Positions 48,432 through 53,938 of a stretch of 53,938 bases of DNA are shown here, piece by piece; the stretch's first letter is position 1, and every line of letters begins with the position of its first letter. The DNA is from a virus: IMG/VR virus record IMGVR_UViG_3300048583_000290, positions 1 through 53,938 of that record. The stretch is one strand, 5' to 3'. The translations under genes were made by a program, and so were the position numbers. The notes below the pieces were generated by a model. It saw only the letters and a program-made list of their open reading frames with translations. It was not told where the DNA came from and made no database searches.

Positions 48432-49852
48432 CAGCGGACAAGCCCCAGTTTCTTGAGAGCGTCAACAACGGCCAATTCAGTTTGCATCTTGATGAAAGGC
48501 GCCAAAGCATCGAGGGGGACGCCGAACATTTCGCCATCTTCGCGCAAAAAGGTCATCCTGTTCTCGGCGATTGTCACATCGACAACTGCTGGCGCTGGAA
48601 GGCCAATGTCGCCTTTATCGCCTTTGTCGCCCTTGTTGCCCTTTTCGCCGCGCTTGGCGAACATGCGGGCCTTGCCGCCGATGACGAGAAATGCCGTTCC
48701 ATCATCAATGAAGAAGTCACCATCTTCATAGGCTTCACCTTCGCGCTTGACGCCCTTCCAACCAAAGCCAGAAGTGCCGAGCCGCGCCCAATCATCGCCG
48801 CCGCCGCCCGGTGCATCCACCGTGTCGCGCAACGCTTTGGCATAGCGACCAAGGTCATATTGGACAATCGAGCCTTCGCGGTAAATGCCAGGTTCCCACT
48901 GCTTGACGATGATGCCGACGCCGGGTTCGCCGTCATCGCCCTTGTCGCCTTTTTCTGGGTAGCGCGATGCCAATTCTGCAAACGTGACCGCATCCGCTTC
49001 AAGGCCAGCGCGGATTAGCTGAATGTCGCTCTTGATGCTTGAAGCACTGGCCTCGATTGCGCTTTTGGTTTCCTCGATGGCTGCGAAGGCGTTGGCCAGC
49101 TGCGGTGCAAGCGCAGCGTGCTGCTCTTCAAGCGCCGTCAATGCAGCTCCGCTCTCCAAAGCTGCAATGTCCTGCTTCGACACCGCATCAAGCAACTTGG
49201 CAACTTCATCGCTGAATGCCGAAAGCCGCGCCGAATGTTCTGCTGCAGCTGCCGAGCGTTCGCCTTCGACAGAAAGCAACTTGGCTTCAAAAGCGGATTG
49301 AAGCGTGGTCAGCTTTTCTGCAAAGTGCGTCTGGACAAACTTGGCTGCCGACGCAGCGGCTTCTTCAAAAGCATTGAGCTTGAGCGCAAAGCCTGCCAAA
49401 TCGCCGTCGATTGCACTTTTGAGTTCGCCAATCTCCGATACGATGCGCGAGCCGAGCAGCGTGTCTGCGGTTTCGGTCGCAGACTTCAAATCTTCAATCC
49501 AGCCGAGCAGTTCAGTGCGCGTCGTTTCAAAAGTCCCGATGTGCGTGGACAAAGCCTCGGTGGTAGCCAAATCTGCAAGCCGCGCCTGCAAATCCGACAA
49601 GCGCGACTTGATGCCGGCTGTTTCCGCCAGAGCTTCCGCAACACCAGAAGCGACACCGCGCAAATCCGCCTTCAGCGATGCCGTTGCAGCATCGACCGTG
49701 GCTGTAAGCTCATCGTTTTTGCTCGAAAACGCGCTTTCAGCATTCTTTATTTGTTCGGCGAGCAAGGCTAGTCCGCCGCTAGTCCGCCCGCGCTCGCTCA
49801 GCAGCGTTTCACCGACAGAGTCAGCAATCGCTTTGATGAGGTTTTCGTTCAC
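48431..49852 (-). CDS. Collagen-like coiled-coil protein, possible head fibre
   Basis: A 473-aa protein lying between portal and adaptor. About 290 residues of coiled coil (repeated ETAGIKSRLSDLQARLADL-type heptads) are followed by a Gly-x-Y stretch (GDKGDDGEPG), a small tryptophan-rich carbohydrate-binding-like module (WEPGIYREGSIVQY ... DDWARLG ... GDFFIDDGTAF), and a second collagen-like stretch (GEKGNKGDKGDKGDIG). The start is GTG 49852 over the portal stop (GTGA). Likely a trimeric fibre on the capsid or neck. Confidence 0.75.
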   Translation of the reverse strand: MNENLIKAIADSVGETLLSERGRTSGGLALLAEQIKNAESAFSSKNDELTATVDAATASLKADLRGVASGVAEALAETAGIKSRLSDLQARLADLATTEALSTHIGTFETTRTELLGWIEDLKSATETADTLLGSRIVSEIGELKSAIDGDLAGFALKLNAFEEAAASAAKFVQTHFAEKLTTLQSAFEAKLLSVEGERSAAAAEHSARLSAFSDEVAKLLDAVSKQDIAALESGAALTALEEQHAALAPQLANAFAAIEETKSAIEASASSIKSDIQLIRAGLEADAVTFAELASRYPEKGDKGDDGEPGVGIIVKQWEPGIYREGSIVQYDLGRYAKALRDTVDAPGGGGDDWARLGTSGFGWKGVKREGEAYEDGDFFIDDGTAFLVIGGKARMFAKRGEKGNKGDKGDKGDIGLPAPAVVDVTIAENRMTFLREDGEMFGVPLDALAPFIKMQTELAVVDALKKLGLVR

Positions 49853-51234
49853 GCCTTGACCTTCATCGCAAGGAATTTGTTCATCAGCGCCTTGACGTCA
49901 TCCGGCGATGGCTCAGGCTCATCTGTAACTGGCGGCGCAGCTGGCGGCGCAGCGTTGGCAGCGACTTTGGCCAACTCATTGTCGAGAATTTCGTTGATGC
50001 GGTTGACCGGCACCATCTGGCGCTGAAGAAATGCGCTGTTGCCACCGGGCGTTGGGCCATAGCCCTCTTTGCCGCGAGCTTCATCGGGCGTGAACAAGCC
50101 GCCCTGAACAGCTTTGGTGAGGGCTTCGATGCGCTTTTCAAAGCTGGTGCGGAGCAACGCTGTCGTGTCAAGCTCGATGTAATCGGTGCCGGAAAGGCCA
50201 AACAGCGCGTCAAATGTGCGCTCTGTGTGCTCCAAATAGCTTCCAAGACTGATGCTCAGCCAATGGCTGATGAGAGCTTCAGTGTTGGAGTTGGCTGTCT
50301 TGCCGGTGCTGCCGACCAATTCTGGCGGCACGCCATACACGCGGCAAATTTCCTCGATGGACATGCGTTGCGCTTCGACAAGCTGCGCGTCCTGACTGTT
50401 GACTGACAGTTGCTGAAACTTCAACCCGTTGCTGAGGATTGGCATTCCGCCTTGCGCCCACGACTTACTCTGGGCATCGAACGCTTCGCGCAACCGCATC
50501 ATCTGCTCTTTGGTGAGCGACTGTTCAGTTGACAAAATCCCGCTGGCGCGGTTCATCCGATTGAAAAAGGCGTTCTGCGAGGTGCTCAATGCTACGTTGA
50601 TGCCGACCGCCAGAGCCGCAGCTTTGATTGGCGATTCACCGATAAGCGGATGGCGAGGCGTGTGGAATTTCAAGTGAATGACATCACGCGCCGGGACGAT
50701 GAATGACGGGTCTGTTCCTGCCAGCTGGTTGCTGCCGAAGGCATAGTAAATGGAGCCATCTTCAGCAATGCGAACGCTTGTCGATGTGTTTGCCATCGGA
50801 TGAATGGCGTTCACTTCATTGCGGTCGTTGCGCGTGGCAAAGGCGAACGCCTCACCTTCAAACAATGCGGTGGCAATCATGTTCAGCAGGAAGCCGGGTG
50901 TCGTTTGATAGCTGTTTGGCCGGTTCATCACACGGAACGCAGCGGAGTTCGTCACTTGCTCGTATGAATTTCCAGTCTTGCGAACGTGAAGTGGGTAGCA
51001 CTGCGATGTTGCGCGAGCGATGCTCATCACGCAAGCATAAGCGGTCGGCACATGCCGCGCGGTCATCCCGTTGACAAAGAGATTGCGCTGCCAGCCATCT
51101 TCCAGTTCGCCCATCTGGAACATGTTGCCATTCTCGCCCATTCCATTGAACGGGCCGCGCCACGAGCCTTCGCTTGACACCAAACCTTTGATGGTCTGCT
51201 GAACCCTAGCAATGAATGAAGGTGCGCTCGCCAT
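49849..51234 (-). CDS. Portal protein, HK97 family
   Basis: A 461-aa portal forming the dodecameric DNA channel at one capsid vertex. HK97-type landmarks are VPTAYACVMSIARATSQCYPL, DVIHLKFHTP, ESPIKAAALAVG, FFNRMNRASGIL and the C-terminal IEEICRVYGVPPELVG. ATG 51234 has AAGGA in front. It is encoded downstream of the capsid gene, unlike the usual portal-protease-capsid order. Confidence 0.92.
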   Translation of the reverse strand: MASAPSFIARVQQTIKGLVSSEGSWRGPFNGMGENGNMFQMGELEDGWQRNLFVNGMTARHVPTAYACVMSIARATSQCYPLHVRKTGNSYEQVTNSAAFRVMNRPNSYQTTPGFLLNMIATALFEGEAFAFATRNDRNEVNAIHPMANTSTSVRIAEDGSIYYAFGSNQLAGTDPSFIVPARDVIHLKFHTPRHPLIGESPIKAAALAVGINVALSTSQNAFFNRMNRASGILSTEQSLTKEQMMRLREAFDAQSKSWAQGGMPILSNGLKFQQLSVNSQDAQLVEAQRMSIEEICRVYGVPPELVGSTGKTANSNTEALISHWLSISLGSYLEHTERTFDALFGLSGTDYIELDTTALLRTSFEKRIEALTKAVQGGLFTPDEARGKEGYGPTPGGNSAFLQRQMVPVNRINEILDNELAKVAANAAPPAAPPVTDEPEPSPDDVKALMNKFLAMKVKA

Positions 51235-51244
51235 CAGGCGTCCT

Positions 51245-51763
51245 TTACTTGGCGGGCTTTGTCACTTTGGCTGGGGGCGGCGTAGGGGCGGCGCTAGGGG
51301 CCGCGACCGGGGCGGCTGGGGTAGGGGCCGCGACCGGGGCCGCGACCGCGTTAGGGGGTGTCGTCGGGGCGGCGGCGCGCGGGGCCGGGGCCGGGGCGAT
51401 AACCGGCACTGATTGCGCAAGCGGATTGTAGTTGTAGTTTTCAACAACCCAATCCTTCTTTGCCTGAAGCGGCACCGTTGCCCATGCATCTGGGCGGCAA
51501 GGCAGATTGGCCTCGTGCGCTTGAACCCAAGCGTCAAGGTCATACACATTCAGGCCGGCAATTTCAGCCTTGAGCACTTCTTCAGGGTCTGGTTCGGGGT
51601 CGGGTTCAGGGTCTGGGTCTGGCGGAGTTGGAGCGGGAGAAATGCGCCGGAACACATTGGCCATGAGCCGCGCGATGCTGCCATCTGCAAGGCCAGCCTG
51701 AATATCGGCAAAGGAAATGCGACGCAATCTGCGACCCAAAAATCCTTGTTCAACGATAAACAT
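51245..51763 (-). CDS. Hypothetical head-region protein with Pro/Ala tail
   Basis: A 172-aa protein between capsid and portal genes, ATG 51763 behind AAGGAG. The N-terminus MFIVEQGFLGRRLRRISF is followed by an Asp/Pro/Glu run (PDPDPEPDPEPDPE), a globular part with DLDAWVQAHEANL, and a Pro/Ala-rich tail ending VTKPAK. It could be a head-assembly or decoration protein. The tail code is a CTAG-containing, TG-poor island. Confidence 0.6.
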   Translation of the reverse strand: MFIVEQGFLGRRLRRISFADIQAGLADGSIARLMANVFRRISPAPTPPDPDPEPDPEPDPEEVLKAEIAGLNVYDLDAWVQAHEANLPCRPDAWATVPLQAKKDWVVENYNYNPLAQSVPVIAPAPAPRAAAPTTPPNAVAAPVAAPTPAAPVAAPSAAPTPPPAKVTKPAK

Positions 51764-51855
51764 CAAATCCGCTCCTTGTAAATCCAGAGGCGGGAAGGGG
51801 AGCAGCTTTGCGCCACTGCCCTTCCCGCCTGAGGCCCAAAACAGGCCTGGGTGTG
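51764..51855. other. Short spacer after the capsid gene
   Basis: On the minus strand AGGCCTGT-x(4)-GGCCTCAGGCGGGAAGGG follows the capsid stop, without a clean T-run. Possibly a weak attenuator lowering expression beyond the capsid gene. Confidence 0.25.
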
Positions 51856-53274
51856 TTAGCCCCAGTTGATGCCCGTCATGAACTGCGCCGCGTTCGGGTT
51901 GGTCTTGCCCCAGCTGAGGTGCGCGACCATCCGAATGCCGAGGCTGTAGGTCTGCCACAGCGACCGCGACTGAACGCCGGCAGCGCCGACCGCCAGACCA
52001 CCATTGGGGCCGACACGACCGGCTTCACCGGGCAGTGCCTGAGACGGCGGCGTGCCATCGGCGTTGGCTTCGGTGATGGTTGCGACATCGCTGACATCGA
52101 ATTCAATGCCGCCGAGCGCCATTGCGATGAAGGCGCCATCCAGGGCTGCGAGCATGTCGAGCGGGACATGGCCGGAGCTCACCTTCGGCAGACCGAGCAG
52201 GCGATTGGCGTTGAGTTCGGTCTTGTAGAGGAAGTCGCCCATCACGTTGACCATCATGCCTGCGGACAGGACATTGAGGTTGTTGGCGATGAGCACCGGG
52301 CGCTGGCCGAGCTTGTTGACGGTCATCGCCTTCAGCAGCGTCAGGATGTCGGCGCGGACATTTTCTTCCGGCAGACCGGCCGCAGGAACCAACGGCGTGA
52401 CGCCATAGAACGGCGATGCGGGCCGCACACCGGCGACAGCGTTGATGGTCGGCGTCAGGATTGCATGGTCAACGACCTTGGCATAGGCGTTGCGCATCAG
52501 CTCGCGCACGATGCCTTCGATTGCCGGCGTGGAGCGCGTGGTGATTTCCTTGCTCATCGTCGTGATGGCGGCGAGCTTGTAGGGGTTCAGCGTCATGCTG
52601 CCAAAGCCGAAGCTGGTGACCGGGATGACGCCGCCTTCACCGACCCATGCCGGCTCGGTCAGTTCATTGCCAATCGGGTCGGCATTGGGAATCTTGATGG
52701 AGCCATAGCCGCCGAAGTCGAAGTTCTGGACGAACGTGATGAGCTGCGCCGCAACGCTGACATCGGTGAGCTGGCCCATGAAGCCACGGACATCTTCCTG
52801 CACCAGTTCACCGGCCCAGGAAGGCACGCTGGTGACGGCAATCTGTTCCGCCGACTTGGAAATGAAATCGAGGGTTGCCTTGACGCGGTTGTCGTCGGGG
52901 TAGCGTTCCTCGATGACCTGGTCCACCGACTTCTTCTCAACATGCGCGAGCAGCTTGGCGGTTGCGTGCTTCCACATCAGCTCGCCGCCACCCTTGGGCG
53001 TGCGCAGGTGGTTCATGTTCGGGATGATGGCGGGCGCACCGGGGCCACCCTCGGTGCCGGCAGGGGCTGCGCGCGAAGCCAAAGCCTTTTCGGCCTTGCG
53101 CAGCGCGCCGATGGTGGTCGTCTGCTTTTCGACGCTGCCGGTCAATTCCTCGACCTGCATCAAAAGGCTTTCTTCATTCGGCGCTGCTTCGAGCGCCTTG
53201 ACAGCAGCGTTGAGGCTGTCCTTGCTGGTGACCAGTGCGGTTTCGGCCGCAACGATGCGTTCTGCGAGATTCAT
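51856..53274 (-). CDS. Major capsid protein, HK97 fold
   Basis: A 472-aa capsid precursor. The first ~100 residues are a charged coiled coil (LAERIVAAETALVTSKDSL) acting as scaffold delta domain, removed by the protease. The HK97 core follows with FISKSAEQIAVTSVPSWAG, FGFGSMTLNPYKLAAITTMSKE and MNAYAK-like helices to the end MTGINWG. ATG 53274 overlaps the protease stop (ATGA) behind GAGG. Codons are highly optimised. Confidence 0.93.
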   Translation of the reverse strand: MNLAERIVAAETALVTSKDSLNAAVKALEAAPNEESLLMQVEELTGSVEKQTTTIGALRKAEKALASRAAPAGTEGGPGAPAIIPNMNHLRTPKGGGELMWKHATAKLLAHVEKKSVDQVIEERYPDDNRVKATLDFISKSAEQIAVTSVPSWAGELVQEDVRGFMGQLTDVSVAAQLITFVQNFDFGGYGSIKIPNADPIGNELTEPAWVGEGGVIPVTSFGFGSMTLNPYKLAAITTMSKEITTRSTPAIEGIVRELMRNAYAKVVDHAILTPTINAVAGVRPASPFYGVTPLVPAAGLPEENVRADILTLLKAMTVNKLGQRPVLIANNLNVLSAGMMVNVMGDFLYKTELNANRLLGLPKVSSGHVPLDMLAALDGAFIAMALGGIEFDVSDVATITEANADGTPPSQALPGEAGRVGPNGGLAVGAAGVQSRSLWQTYSLGIRMVAHLSWGKTNPNAAQFMTGINWG

Positions 53275-53840
53275 GTCCGTGTCCTCAGAAAAAGGTTTGT
53301 GCGAGCGACAGCCCGCTTTGCAGCGTGGATTGCCTCTTGCGAGGCGGCTGGGCACGACACGGCCCCATTCGGCATTGCCATTGACGACAGGTCAAGGCCG
53401 AAATTCTTTGCGATGCGGACTGCCTGCGGGTTGGCAGGGACGCTAACGACAGAGCATTCAAGAAGCTCGATGGCGTTATATGTGATGCCGCCGAAATCAT
53501 TTGGGCGACCGGAACCCATGAACCCGATGGACGACGCCAACGGAACATCGTCTGTCAGAAGCGATGTGACCATCTGGCCGAGATTGGTTGACGCAAGCCG
53601 CAAATCGCCGAGCAGTTTTGTGCCCTCGACACGCAGCTTTTCCCAATAGCCGATTGGTTGGTGGCGGTCGTGCTGCCAGAGGCAAAGCAAATTGCCAGCT
53701 TTAGCTGCTGCGCTCCGCAGCGCGTCGATGGTGATGGTGTCTTGGTCACGGTCAAGCGCGGTGCTGCTCAGCACAAAAGTCCCGGCTGAACCCGGAGCCT
53801 TTGTTATCAGTGCTGTCGCAGTTTTGAGGCCGTTGGCCAT
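53271..53840 (-). CDS. Prohead protease, HK97 (S78) family
   Basis: A 189-aa serine protease that matures the capsid. LCLWQHDRHQPIGYW carries the catalytic His, SSIGFMG the Ser, and ELLECSVVSVPANP the third conserved region. The start is ATG 53840, 10 bases after GGGGA; GTG 53858 is less likely. The gene spans the artificial contig ends: its first bases are repeated at 1-29. Confidence 0.92.
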   Translation of the reverse strand: MANGLKTATALITKAPGSAGTFVLSSTALDRDQDTITIDALRSAAAKAGNLLCLWQHDRHQPIGYWEKLRVEGTKLLGDLRLASTNLGQMVTSLLTDDVPLASSIGFMGSGRPNDFGGITYNAIELLECSVVSVPANPQAVRIAKNFGLDLSSMAMPNGAVSCPAASQEAIHAAKRAVARTNLFLRTRT

Positions 53841-53938
53841 CGCTTGAATCGTCCCCACGCTCGTTATCCGGTTGAGTATCTTGATTCGGAAAGCAGAGTC
53901 AAGCGGAAAACACGACTTTGCCCAAATTATTTCGGGCA
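53812..53938. repeat. Right copy of the 127-bp terminal direct repeat
   Basis: Identical to 1-127. When the circle is closed, terL (279-1928) lies directly upstream of the protease and capsid genes in the direction of transcription, giving a normal packaging-head order. Confidence 0.95.

Noticed and set aside
51808-53649. Plus-strand open frame of 613 codons opposite the capsid gene
   Set aside because: It is the antisense shadow of the capsid and protease genes, caused by their GC-ending codon bias; it has no ribosome site and no recognisable motif.
1-53938. Lysogeny module or integration site
   Set aside because: No integrase, excisionase, CI-like repressor or att-like duplication next to a tRNA was recognised.

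Overview
The window is a complete tailed-phage genome (Caudoviricetes, siphovirus type). Its first 127 bases (1-127) recur exactly as its last 127 (53812-53938). The contig is therefore circular, with about 53,811 unique bases, cut inside the start of the prohead protease gene. No integrase, repressor, partition system, tRNA or CRISPR was seen, so a virulent, circularly permuted phage is the simplest reading. The host is probably a sphingomonad (Alphaproteobacteria). The base composition fits, and the phage carries a secreted protein ending in a sphingomonad-style PEP-CTERM sorting tail (VPEPASW, hydrophobic stretch, MRRR), which needs a host exosortase.

Almost everything is on the minus strand, so it is transcribed from right to left on the map. 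Going in that direction: the packaging genes (small and large terminase, 2395 to 279) run across the contig junction into the head genes (protease, HK97-fold capsid, HK97-type portal, a collagen-like coiled-coil protein, adaptor and neck proteins, 53840 to 46107). The lambda-like tail genes follow (tube, G/GT chaperone with a -1 frameshift at GGGAAAG, tape measure, DUF1833, NlpC/P60, J-like hub, a 1738-aa fibre built of repeated modules, 46092 to 33187). Lysis genes come last (M15 peptidase, two-helix holin candidate, 32871 to 31997). A lone plus-strand PEP-CTERM gene with its own terminator (31314-31990) faces this operon.

From 30933 to 20854 lies the replication and nucleotide block: a NUMOD1-like protein, DUF932 protein, FAD oxidoreductase, ThyX, HAD phosphatase fusion, DnaQ-like exonuclease, C-family (DnaE-like) polymerase, PD-(D/E)xK nuclease, MazG-like pyrophosphatase, deoxyribosyltransferase-like protein and SNF2-type helicase. 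From 20654 to 10095 are some 30 very small, mostly unrecognised genes packed with stop/start overlaps, including an ATP-dependent DNA ligase, a papain-like peptidase candidate and a DUF6011-type zinc protein. From 9977 to 4870 are a possible ssDNA-binding protein, a RepB-like primase, a D5-like helicase and an HNH endonuclease. A regulatory or origin-like region (3253-5563) holds tandem and inverted repeats and a three-gene plus-strand cassette.

The most striking feature is a repeated control module at the head of at least nine operons on both strands: an A/T tract, a TTGCTT-like -35, a spacer that is 16 bases in every clear copy, a GATAAG-like -10, and then a 5'-terminal RNA hairpin whose loop is GCGGU (GCGGC once) while the stem sequence changes with pairing kept. 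It looks like a phage-wide transcription and leader signal that I do not recognise from described phages.
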